Part shown: positions 34,333 through 41,913 of the stretch, piece by piece
Numbering within the stretch: the stretch's first letter is position 1
How the letters are laid out: every line of letters begins with the position of its first letter
NCBI GenBank assembly: GCA_900545885.1
Contig: URAF01000008.1
Coordinates: 1 to 64,000, forward strand
Source: an uncultured Eubacteriales bacterium
Lineage (GTDB): Bacteria > Bacillota > Clostridia > Christensenellales > CAG-917
Direction of reading: 5' to 3'
DNA: 64,000 nt
The notes under the pieces: model-generated
What the model was told of the DNA's origin: nothing
Databases searched by the model: none
The model's input: the letters and a program-made list of their open reading frames with translations, nothing else
Position numbers and translations under genes: made by a program

Positions 34333-34666
34333 ACCACAATGCTATGCCGCGTCCGTCGGGTTTATGACGAAAGGACTTTCCGTTTGTCCGCAAAAGTAAG
34401 GCAAATTCTTCCGAAATGCTTTCCGCGCCGTCCGTATCCCTGCCGTTTTTCGTCAAATTACGCCGAAAGTCGACTTTTTTTTCGGGGCGGCGATTATTAT
34501 AAATTATATATAACTTTCCCGTTACGCCCCGCCGATTTGCGACTGTTCAGTGCGTTTTTGCCAAATTTAGGGTTGATTTTTTCCGTCGTATTGGTTATAC
34601 TTGCATTGTAAATCGTTCGCCGTGCAGTCAGTTTGCGGAGGACGACACATCACCCAGGAGGTAATT
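34333..34666. other. Intergenic region upstream of the HU gene
   Basis: Contains an imperfect hairpin with arms 34483-34489 and 34525-34531 around an AT-rich loop, and the strong promoter at 34573-34601. No gene is visible. Confidence 0.5.
34573..34601 (+). promoter_or_regulatory. Promoter for the HU gene
   Basis: TTGATT at 34573-34578 and TATACT at 34596-34601, spacer 17. The leader before the ATG is about 60 bases. Confidence 0.82.
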
Positions 34667-34939
34667 ATGAACAAAACTGATTTCATCAAGGCAGTCGCCG
34701 CAAAGGCAGACCTTTCCATCAAGGACGCAACCGCAGCAGTAGAAGCTTTCGCAGACGTAGTCGCAGACGCACTCAAAGCAGGTGACAAAGTCGCAATCGC
34801 AGGTTTCGGTACTTTCGAAATCAAAGAAAAAGCAGAAAGAAGCGGTTTCAACCCCATCAAGAAGGAAACCATCGTCATTCCCGCGAGCAAAGCTCCCGTC
34901 CTCAAATTCGGTAAATCCTTCAAGGACATGTTCAACTGA
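34667..34939 (+). CDS. hup: HU-family DNA-binding protein
   Basis: A 90-residue nucleoid protein. It starts MNKTDFIKAVAAKADLS and carries the beta-arm core GDKVAIAGFGTFEIKEKAER and the FGKSFKDMF end, all typical of HU. It binds and bends DNA as a dimer. The ATG at 34667 is fixed by AGGAGGTAATT just upstream; a longer frame reading into the leader is not used. Codon use is strongly biased (GCA, CTC, AAA), as expected for a highly expressed gene. A terminator follows. Confidence 0.97.
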   Translation: MNKTDFIKAVAAKADLSIKDATAAVEAFADVVADALKAGDKVAIAGFGTFEIKEKAERSGFNPIKKETIVIPASKAPVLKFGKSFKDMFN

Positions 34940-34956
34940 TTTGAACCTTAACGAAG

Positions 34957-34984
34957 AAGCTCCCGTTCTCGGGAGCTTTTTTAC
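34957..34984 (+). terminator. Rho-independent terminator after HU
   Basis: Nine-base-pair stem (34957-34965 with 34970-34978) followed by seven T residues. Confidence 0.9.
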
Positions 34985-35258
34985 TTTTACGCGGGTTGTG
35001 ATTTATTGCATTGTGATTTTGTGGGATTATTTATTTTTCGGCGGGTTGTATTTTTGGTGGGTTGCGTTCCTTCGGGAGCGGTGCGGATGCGGTGACGGCG
35101 TGCAGTCCCTTGCGCAACAGTATCCGTATTCCGTTTTCCGCAGGCGGCGAAAGAGAATGTCTGCGTTGAAGCTGTTTTGCGCCTTGACAATTTGCTTTGA
35201 ATTGTTTTTTTGGTGACATATCCGCGAATTTGTATGTATTCCGCGCCTTGTTTTGCTA
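34985..35258. other. Intergenic region with no visible gene
   Basis: Between the HU terminator and the aminotransferase promoter. T-rich stretches and short frames on both strands have no ribosome site or family signal. Confidence 0.5.
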
Positions 35259-35287
35259 TTTACAACTGTCGTTTGCGTTGTTATAAT
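35259..35287 (+). promoter_or_regulatory. Promoter for the aminotransferase-kinase-aldolase operon
   Basis: TTTACA at 35259-35264 and TATAAT at 35282-35287, spacer 17; one mismatch to the sigma-A consensus. Confidence 0.85.
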
Positions 35288-35318
35288 TGGGGTAATTAAA
35301 AGAACAGGGAGGCATTTT

Positions 35319-36821
35319 ATGTCCAACGGTTATGCTATTTCCAATTGGCAAGACGCCAAAACCATCTACAAAGAACTGGCTGAACTTACGTCCAAGCCCA
35401 TTTACTGCATCTCCGACGAGGAACTCAAAAAAGTTCTGGAACACTTCGATACCAAGTGCGCCAAATCCAAAGAGATTATCACGGAAGCCAAAAAGTTTAT
35501 CCCCGGCGGCGTCCAGCACAACCTTGCGTTCAACTATCCTTTCCCCATTTGCATGACAAAGGCGGATGGTGCTTACCTTTATGACATCGACGGCAACGAG
35601 TACATCGACTTCCTGCAAGCGGGCGGCCCCACCGTTCTCGGCAGCAACTATCCCGCAGTCAGAGAAAAGGTCTTCGAACTCCTGAACGAATGCGGCCCCG
35701 TAACCGGTCTGTTCCACGAAGCCGAACTCCTTCTCGCAAAAGAAGTCAACAAGCATATGCCTGCCTGTGAAAAATTCCGTATGCTCGGTTCCGGTACCGA
35801 ATCCGTTATGGCGGCAATCCGCGTCGCAAGATGCGTAACCCGCAACAAACGCATCATCAAAATCGGCGGCGCGTATCACGGCTGGTCCGACCAGATGGTC
35901 TACGGTCTGAAAATTCCCGGAAGCCGCAACTTCCTTGAATCTCACGGCATTCCCGGCGGCTGCTTCGCAAAAACCGACGAAGTACGTCCCAACGACCTCA
36001 ACATGCTCGAAGCAATGCTTCGTAAAAACAAGATGCGCGGCGGCACCGCGGCAGTCATCGTCGAACCCGTCGGTCCCGAAAGCGGCACCCGTCCCGTCGA
36101 CTTCGACTACAACAAGAAAGCGCTCGAACTTGCTCACAAATACGACGCACTCTTCATCTTCGACGAAGTCGTTACCGGTTTCCGCGTAGGTCTCGGCGGC
36201 GCACAGGGTTACTTCGGCATTAAACCCGACCTCACCATCTTCGGTAAAGTCATCGCCGGCGGTTATCCTTCCGCAGGCGGCGTCGGCGGCAAGAGAGAAT
36301 ACATCGACCACATGGCGGCAGGCGTTGCAGGTATGGGCAAACGCGCATACGTCGGCGGCACTCTCGCTGCAAACCCCCTCTCCGCATACGCAGGCTACTG
36401 CTGCATCAAGGAAATCGAGCGCACCGACGCTTGCGCCAAAGCGGGTAAAGCGGGCGACCGTATCACCGCAGGACTCAAACAACTCATCGCAAAATACAAT
36501 CTGCCTTTCGTCGCGTACAATCAGGGTTCCATCGTTCACCTCGAATGCACGGGCGCAATGAGCTACGATTTCAGCTCCATGAGCCTTCTCGGTTCCGTCA
36601 TTCCGCTCCTCAAAGCAAAGGAAGAAATGCTCAACAGAAAGGTTGCTATGGAACAGATGGGCGCGGCTTACATGGCAAACGGTATCGTCACCCTCGCAGG
36701 CAGCAGACTTTACACCTCTATGGCTGACACCGACGAAGTCATCGACGAAGCTCTCAACCGTTTCGAAAACGTCTTCAAGAACGTCGTTCCCGTCACCCGC
36801 GAGCTCAACAAAAAAGGTTAA
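35319..36821 (+). CDS. Class III aminotransferase (glutamate-semialdehyde aminomutase-like)
   Basis: A 500-residue PLP enzyme of the class III fold. IPGGVQHNLAFNYPFP and the GSGTESVMAAIRVARCVT segment resemble glutamate-1-semialdehyde aminomutases. The PLP-binding Asp is in FIFDEVVTGFR and the Schiff-base Lys in FGKVIAGGYPS. It is about 70 residues longer than HemL and no heme genes are near, so a sugar or amino-alcohol substrate is more likely. GGGAGG precedes ATG 35319; a frame extension upstream lies in the promoter. Codon bias suggests high expression. The kinase follows after 100 bases. Confidence 0.9.
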   Translation: MSNGYAISNWQDAKTIYKELAELTSKPIYCISDEELKKVLEHFDTKCAKSKEIITEAKKFIPGGVQHNLAFNYPFPICMTKADGAYLYDIDGNEYIDFLQAGGPTVLGSNYPAVREKVFELLNECGPVTGLFHEAELLLAKEVNKHMPACEKFRMLGSGTESVMAAIRVARCVTRNKRIIKIGGAYHGWSDQMVYGLKIPGSRNFLESHGIPGGCFAKTDEVRPNDLNMLEAMLRKNKMRGGTAAVIVEPVGPESGTRPVDFDYNKKALELAHKYDALFIFDEVVTGFRVGLGGAQGYFGIKPDLTIFGKVIAGGYPSAGGVGGKREYIDHMAAGVAGMGKRAYVGGTLAANPLSAYAGYCCIKEIERTDACAKAGKAGDRITAGLKQLIAKYNLPFVAYNQGSIVHLECTGAMSYDFSSMSLLGSVIPLLKAKEEMLNRKVAMEQMGAAYMANGIVTLAGSRLYTSMADTDEVIDEALNRFENVFKNVVPVTRELNKKG

Positions 36822-36831
36822 AAAATTTTTT

Positions 36832-36862
36832 CACACGGGCGAGCGTTTTGTTCGCCCGTGTG
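36832..36862 (+). other. Strong hairpin between aminotransferase and kinase genes
   Basis: Perfect eleven-base arms (36832-36842 and 36852-36862) with a nine-base loop, preceded by A/T runs and followed by TTATAATG. It lacks a T-run, so it may be an attenuator, an RNA-processing or stabilising hairpin; a -10-like TATAAT lies just after it. Confidence 0.6.
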
Positions 36863-36921
36863 TTATAATGAAGCGCAGACGTCGGCGACGTCCGCGTATT
36901 TCGTTATTACAGGGGTAAAAT

Positions 36922-38454
36922 ATGAATTACATCATTTCTCACGACATTGGCACCAGCTCCGATAAAGCCGTGCTCGTAGATTTCAACGGCACCATCGTTA
37001 CTACCGTTGCGGAACCTTATCCTACATACTATCCGGCTCCCGCACACGTCGAACAGGACCCCAACGACTACTGGAAAGCCGTCTGCATTACCACAAAAGC
37101 CATAATCAAAAAGGCAGGCATTGCTCCCGAAGACGTAAAGGGTATTGTTTTCTCCACGCAGGCACAGGGCGTCATTCCCGTTGACGAGAACGGCAACAAC
37201 CTGATGAACAACATCACCTGGGTTGACGGCAGAGCAGAGAAACAGGCGCAGGCGATTATGAACCGCCTCGGCGGAACCAAACTGTTCACGATGATTGTCG
37301 GCACTCCCATTATGGGCAAGGACTGCATCGCGAAAATGGCTTGGGTGCGCGACGAGAAACCCGAAGTGTTTGCAAAGACAAAATACTTCCTCGACGTCAA
37401 CGGCTGGCTCAAATTCAAGTGCACGGGTGAAATGTACGCAGAACTTTCGGGCGCGTCCTCTTACGGTCTCGACCTCAAAAAGAAAACGTGGATGAGCGCG
37501 TTCCCTCTCGTCGGCGTGGATATGAAGAAGTTGCCCCCGCTTTGCAAGAGCACGGATAAAATCGGCAACGGTCTTACCGCAAAAGCCGCGGCGGAAACCG
37601 GTCTTATCAAAGGTACTCCTGTGTTCGGCGGTTGCGACGACGTTCAGTCGGCGGTTGTCGGAAGCGGTATGACGGGCGACGGCGAAATTCACATTTACCT
37701 CGGCACTTCCGCTTGGGTTGCCGCTCCTTCCAGAACGGCGAACAAGTTTATGCACGGCGCGGCGGCAATTCAGTCTGCCGACCCCGAAATGAACCTCATC
37801 GCAGGTATCACCGAAGCCGCAGGCAGCAATATCCAGTGGATTTGCGACCAGTTCTTCAAACATGAAAAAGAACAGCTCGGCGAAGGTATCTACGAATATA
37901 TGGACAACGTCATTCACAACGTGCCCGCGGGTTCCGACCACCTTATCTGCACTCCTTGGATGCAGGGTGAAAGATGCCCCGTTTCCAGCACGACCACGCG
38001 TTCGACGCTGTTCAACATCAACCCCATTCACACCCGCGAACATCTCATGCGCGCGGTTTACGAAGGCGTTGCGTACAACCTGCGCTGGATACTCGAAAAC
38101 TACCGCAAAGACTACGGTTTCGAAGGCAACAACTTCCGCATCATCGGCGGCGGCGCCTTGGATAAAGGCTGGATGCAGATTATCGCGGACGTTACGGGTT
38201 GCAACTTCTCCGTCGTCAAGAACCCCAGAAACGCGGGTGCGCTCGGTTGCGCAATCATCGCGCTCATCGGTCTCGGCGAACTCAAGAGTTTCTCCGACGC
38301 CCGCAATTTCGTGCAGATTGAGGCAAGCTATAAGCCCAATCCCGCGAACAAAGCCATTTACGACAAACTCTTCGCCGATTACAAGACTTTGTATCTGGCA
38401 CTCAAAAAACCGTATATAGCGGCAAATTCTAGAAGATTCGAGGGTATGGAATAA
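36922..38454 (+). CDS. FGGY-family carbohydrate kinase (xylulokinase-like)
   Basis: A 510-residue sugar kinase. The N-terminal phosphate-binding loop is HDIGTSSDKAVLVDFNG, the substrate-side motif ITWVDGRA, and the C-terminal nucleotide-binding loop IIGGGALDKGWMQII. Length and layout match xylulokinase-type FGGY kinases; the sugar is not certain. The family phosphorylates ketoses and polyols, making substrates that the downstream class II aldolase could cleave. The stop codon shares one base with the next ATG (TAATG), showing coupling. Confidence 0.93.
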   Translation: MNYIISHDIGTSSDKAVLVDFNGTIVTTVAEPYPTYYPAPAHVEQDPNDYWKAVCITTKAIIKKAGIAPEDVKGIVFSTQAQGVIPVDENGNNLMNNITWVDGRAEKQAQAIMNRLGGTKLFTMIVGTPIMGKDCIAKMAWVRDEKPEVFAKTKYFLDVNGWLKFKCTGEMYAELSGASSYGLDLKKKTWMSAFPLVGVDMKKLPPLCKSTDKIGNGLTAKAAAETGLIKGTPVFGGCDDVQSAVVGSGMTGDGEIHIYLGTSAWVAAPSRTANKFMHGAAAIQSADPEMNLIAGITEAAGSNIQWICDQFFKHEKEQLGEGIYEYMDNVIHNVPAGSDHLICTPWMQGERCPVSSTTTRSTLFNINPIHTREHLMRAVYEGVAYNLRWILENYRKDYGFEGNNFRIIGGGALDKGWMQIIADVTGCNFSVVKNPRNAGALGCAIIALIGLGELKSFSDARNFVQIEASYKPNPANKAIYDKLFADYKTLYLALKKPYIAANSRRFEGME

Positions 38455-39701
38455 TGAAAAACGAACAAGTCTACGAAAATCTGAAAAAATATTCCGCAAT
38501 GCTGTTTGCGGAAGGTTATATCGAATGCGGTTACATCGCCGCAAAAGCCGACGACGGACTGTACATTACCACTCCCGACGCCGATTTTGCCGACCTCAAA
38601 GAAGAGCAGGTTGCGTTTGTTACGGATAAGACCGTGGAACAGCTCGAAGGCAATTTCCGCGCGGCGGCGGTTCTGCTTATCTGCGCGCTGAAAGCCAAGA
38701 AAGACGCAGGCGCGGCGGCTATCGTCGACAGCAAGAGCATTCTCGATTTCTCCAAAAAGAAAATCACCTTGCCCCCCGTGCTCGAAGATATGTCCCAGAT
38801 TTGCGGTATCAGCGTACGTTCCGCCAAGAAAAACACGGCAGCCGAAACCGTTGCCGCAATGTCCGGACTCAGAAACGCATGTTTCCTTCCCGACGCAGGC
38901 GCGGTGGTCGTAGGTCGTACTCTTGCGGAAATTTACACCTGCACGCTCGTACTAGATAAATCCGCCAACGGTTATCTTCTCGCGGAAAACAAGGGCGGTA
39001 TCAAACACCTCAACGCTTTCGAAGCAAGTGTGGAGCACATTGTCTACACACTCAAATATTCCAAGAAAAATCAGGCAAGCCAGAAGGCGGCGGAAGAGGG
39101 CAAAGAAGTCGAACTCGCCGAAAAGCCGTCTGCAATCGTCACCGACGAACTGAAAAAGGTTGCACAGGACATTAAGGACGCGGGCGTTAAACTCCTCGAA
39201 GAAAACCTCGTTCAGGGTACTTGGGGTAACATAGCTGTCAGAATCAGCGACAAAGAAATGATGGCGACGCCTTCCGCACTCGACTACGTCATGCTCAAAC
39301 CCGAACAGATGGCTATCGTCGATATGGAAAGCATGGAGTGGAAGGGTTCCAACAAACCCACCAGCGAAAAAGGCGTGCACGCAAAACTTTTGCTTGCTCA
39401 TCCCGACAGCAACGCGACCGTTCACACCCATCCTTTCTACGGCAGCATTCTCGCCGCAATGAGACAGCCTCTCGTCGTTCCCGAAAAATACCGCGACATT
39501 CTCGGCGACGTCGTTCCCGTCAGCAAATTCGGGCCTTCCGGCACGGGCATGCTCGTCAAGAACACGGCGGCGGCAATCGGTAACGCGCCTTGCTGCTTCA
39601 TGGCAAGCCACGGCGTCGTCGCTCGCGGCAAAGACCTCGAAGACGCGTTCAGAATCTGCAGAGCTTTGGAAGACGCCTGCAAAGATTATCTTCTCAACTG
39701 A
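38454..39701 (+). CDS. Tandem class II aldolase/adducin protein with degenerate first domain
   Basis: A 415-residue protein made of two copies of the class II aldolase (fuculose-1-phosphate aldolase) fold. The second copy (about residues 228-415) has the zinc ligands His324 and His326 in HTHPF and His386 in ASHGVV, and the catalytic Glu305 region. The first copy (about residues 1-205) aligns in shape, but AAIVD replaces HTH at 88-92 and LPDAGAV replaces the NHG segment, so it is unlikely to bind metal. Single-domain relatives have about 215 residues. It probably cleaves a sugar phosphate made by the kinase. Confidence 0.88.
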   Translation: MKNEQVYENLKKYSAMLFAEGYIECGYIAAKADDGLYITTPDADFADLKEEQVAFVTDKTVEQLEGNFRAAAVLLICALKAKKDAGAAAIVDSKSILDFSKKKITLPPVLEDMSQICGISVRSAKKNTAAETVAAMSGLRNACFLPDAGAVVVGRTLAEIYTCTLVLDKSANGYLLAENKGGIKHLNAFEASVEHIVYTLKYSKKNQASQKAAEEGKEVELAEKPSAIVTDELKKVAQDIKDAGVKLLEENLVQGTWGNIAVRISDKEMMATPSALDYVMLKPEQMAIVDMESMEWKGSNKPTSEKGVHAKLLLAHPDSNATVHTHPFYGSILAAMRQPLVVPEKYRDILGDVVPVSKFGPSGTGMLVKNTAAAIGNAPCCFMASHGVVARGKDLEDAFRICRALEDACKDYLLN

Positions 39702-39747
39702 CGGAGAGCCCGCCAAAAAGGCGGTTCAGCATATCCAGGGGAATGGA

Positions 39748-39775
39748 AAACCGAGTGTTAAGCTCGGTTTTTCAC
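39748..39775 (+). terminator. Rho-independent terminator after the aldolase gene
   Basis: aaaccgag (39748-39755) pairs with ctcggttt (39763-39770), then T residues. Confidence 0.85.
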
Positions 39776-39960
39776 TTGTTTTTCCGCCTTTTTTCTCCCC
39801 CTGTTTTTCCCAGCGAAAAATTTGTCGCTTTATGTCGTACTCCCAAGGGGCTATGCGTGCTTTGCGCCTGTTCTTTTCATTATAATAAGGCTATCTTTTT
39901 AAGAGGGTATCGGCGGTAGGCTTTTTCGTTTGCCGCTCCGTACCGCGGGCAGGAGTGAGG
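39776..39960 (+). promoter_or_regulatory. Leader of the xanthine salvage/nucleoside transport genes
   Basis: Holds a TATAAT at 39881-39886 with no good -35. The conserved loop sequences of a purine riboswitch are not present. An AGGAG ribosome site lies at 39950-39954. Confidence 0.4.
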
Positions 39961-40533
39961 ATGAAACTTTTGGAAGAACGCATTCTCAGGGACGGCAAAG
40001 TCTTTCCCGGCGAGGTGCTCAAAGTAGGCGGTTTTCTCAATCATCTTATCGATGACACTTTGCTTGAGCAAATCGGAACGGAAATCCACGCTCTTTTCAA
40101 GGACGACCACGTCACCAAAATCATGACCATCGAAGCATCGGGTATCGCGATTGCTTGCTACGCCGCAAGACATTTCCACGCCCCGGTGCTTTTTGCTAAA
40201 AAATCCAAAACCGCAAACATCGCCGACGATTGCTATACTGCGCAGGTTGTGAGCTACACCCACGGCAACACCAACACCGTTTTTGTCGAAAAAGAGTATC
40301 TCCGTCCCGAGGACAGAGTTCTCATCATCGACGACTTCCTTGCGCACGGCGAAGCGCTCAAAGGTCTTATTTCCCTCGTCAATCAGGCGGGCGCTCACCT
40401 TGTCGGTTGCGCAATCGCCATCGAGAAAGGTTTTCAGGGCGGCGGCGACGCGTTGCGCGCGCAGGGCGTCAAGGTCTGTTCTCTCGCAATCGTTGAGAGC
40501 ATGGACGAGCATTCGGTCACTTTCAGAAAGTGA
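39961..40533 (+). CDS. xpt: Xanthine phosphoribosyltransferase
   Basis: A 190-residue type I phosphoribosyltransferase that makes XMP from xanthine and PRPP. MKLLEERILRDGKVFPGEVLKV and FLNHLIDD are typical of the Xpt start. The PRPP-binding motif is VLIIDDFLAHGEALKG and the base-side segment IEASGIAIACYAAR. The length is standard. ATG 39961 is preferred over GTG 39955, which abuts the ribosome site. The nucleoside-binding lipoprotein follows after 44 bases, so uptake and salvage are likely co-expressed. Confidence 0.95.
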   Translation: MKLLEERILRDGKVFPGEVLKVGGFLNHLIDDTLLEQIGTEIHALFKDDHVTKIMTIEASGIAIACYAARHFHAPVLFAKKSKTANIADDCYTAQVVSYTHGNTNTVFVEKEYLRPEDRVLIIDDFLAHGEALKGLISLVNQAGAHLVGCAIAIEKGFQGGGDALRAQGVKVCSLAIVESMDEHSVTFRK

Positions 40534-40577
40534 ATTGATCGACAAAAAGCCGAAAGGCACAAAATACGGAGGTTTCT

Positions 40578-41855
40578 ATGAAGAAAAAAATCTTGGCACT
40601 TGTGCTCGTAATCGCACTTGTGGCATCTCTGGCAGTTGCTCTCGTTGCTTGCAACCCCGACGAAGGAAACAACAACACTGTAGTTTCTTTCAAGCCCATT
40701 GCCAAAGAGAACATCAAATTTGGTCTTATCGCTCTGCACGATGAGAACAGCACTTACGACGCCAACTTCATCAATGCGGCAAGAAATGCTATAAAGGCAT
40801 GTGGCCTCAATGATAATCAGCTTATCATCAAAACCGGCATTGACGAAAACAGTGAATGCTATGAAGCCGCAATCGAACTCGTCGATCAAGGCTGCAATGT
40901 CATCTTTGCAGACAGCTTCGGTCACGAACAGTATGTACTTCAAGCGGCAAAAGAAAATCCCAATGTCCGTTTTGCACATGCAACCGGCACCATGGCTCAC
41001 ACCGAACTTCTTCCCAACTTCTACAATGCTTTTGCCTCCATCTATGAAGGCCGTTATCTTGCAGGCGTTGCCGCAGGCATGAAACTTCTCGAAATGAAGC
41101 CCAGCGCATCTTCTTACAAGATGGGTTATGTTGGTGCGTACACTTATGCTGAAGTTGTTTCCGGTTACACCTCTTTCTATCTCGGAGCAAAATCCGTTAT
41201 CGAAGCAGCAGGCAAAAATGTAACTATGGATGTTACGTTCACGGGCAGCTGGTATGACGAAGCAGCAGAAAAAGAAGCAGCAAATGCTTTGATCAACGGC
41301 GGTGCGGAACTTATCAGCCAACATGCGGACAGCATGGGCGCGCCTACTGCTTGCGAAGAGTATTACACCAAAAACGGAGTGCTCATTCCTAACGTTACTT
41401 ACAACATCAGCACCAAAGAAGACTGCCCCCACACTTACCTTACCGGTTCCAGAGTCAACTGGGAGCCCTACTTTGAATACCTCATCAACTGCGCCATAAA
41501 CGGTGTTACCGCTGTCGGTTTTGACTATGTCGGTCACCTTGGAGCTGATATTTTTGCAGGTGGCTCTGTCGAAGTCCTCGAAATCGGCAATGCAGCAGCT
41601 GCAGATACCAAAGAAAAGCTCGAAGAAATTGCAGCAAAACTCAGCAGTGGCGAACTTAACGTTTTCGATACCGCAAACTTCAAAGTTGCAGGCAAAACTC
41701 TCAGCGAATATCTTGCTGACGTTGACACCGATGCAAAATACGAAAAAGACACCCAGGTTGTCCTGAACGGTGTGTTCCTTGAATCCGCTTACCGTTCTGC
41801 ACCTTACTTTGATCTGCAGATAGACGGCATCACTCTTCTCAATCAGAAATTCTGA
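40578..41855 (+). CDS. BMP-family ABC transporter substrate-binding lipoprotein
   Basis: A 425-residue lipoprotein. The signal is MKKKILALVLVIALVASLAVA and the lipobox ALVAC gives a lipidated Cys near residue 25. The rest is the BMP/PnrA fold, with FGLIALHDENSTYDANF at its start, the FADSFGHEQYVLQAA segment and DVTFTGSWYD, as in purine-nucleoside receptors. It is anchored on the outer side of the membrane and hands substrate to the permeases at 43760 and 44923. GGAGG precedes the ATG. Base use is more AT-rich than the enzyme genes around it. Confidence 0.94.
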   Translation: MKKKILALVLVIALVASLAVALVACNPDEGNNNTVVSFKPIAKENIKFGLIALHDENSTYDANFINAARNAIKACGLNDNQLIIKTGIDENSECYEAAIELVDQGCNVIFADSFGHEQYVLQAAKENPNVRFAHATGTMAHTELLPNFYNAFASIYEGRYLAGVAAGMKLLEMKPSASSYKMGYVGAYTYAEVVSGYTSFYLGAKSVIEAAGKNVTMDVTFTGSWYDEAAEKEAANALINGGAELISQHADSMGAPTACEEYYTKNGVLIPNVTYNISTKEDCPHTYLTGSRVNWEPYFEYLINCAINGVTAVGFDYVGHLGADIFAGGSVEVLEIGNAAAADTKEKLEEIAAKLSSGELNVFDTANFKVAGKTLSEYLADVDTDAKYEKDTQVVLNGVFLESAYRSAPYFDLQIDGITLLNQKF

Positions 41856-41866
41856 TAGTTTAAATT

Positions 41867-41892
41867 GAGACGGGGCGTCTACGCCCCGTCTC
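41867..41892 (+). terminator. Hairpin between the binding protein and the ATPase
   Basis: Eleven-base-pair arms (41867-41877 and 41882-41892). No long T-run follows, so it probably lowers read-through or protects the binding-protein mRNA, giving more of it than of the rest of the transporter. Confidence 0.6.
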
Positions 41893-41913
41893 GTATACTT
41901 TTTCGGAGGGAAT

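Noticed and set aside
36907..38544. Minus-strand frame of 545 codons opposite the FGGY kinase
   Set aside because: Shadow of a strongly codon-biased gene; no domain or ribosome site.
39776..39960. Purine riboswitch before xpt
   Set aside because: The conserved three-way junction and loop sequences are absent.
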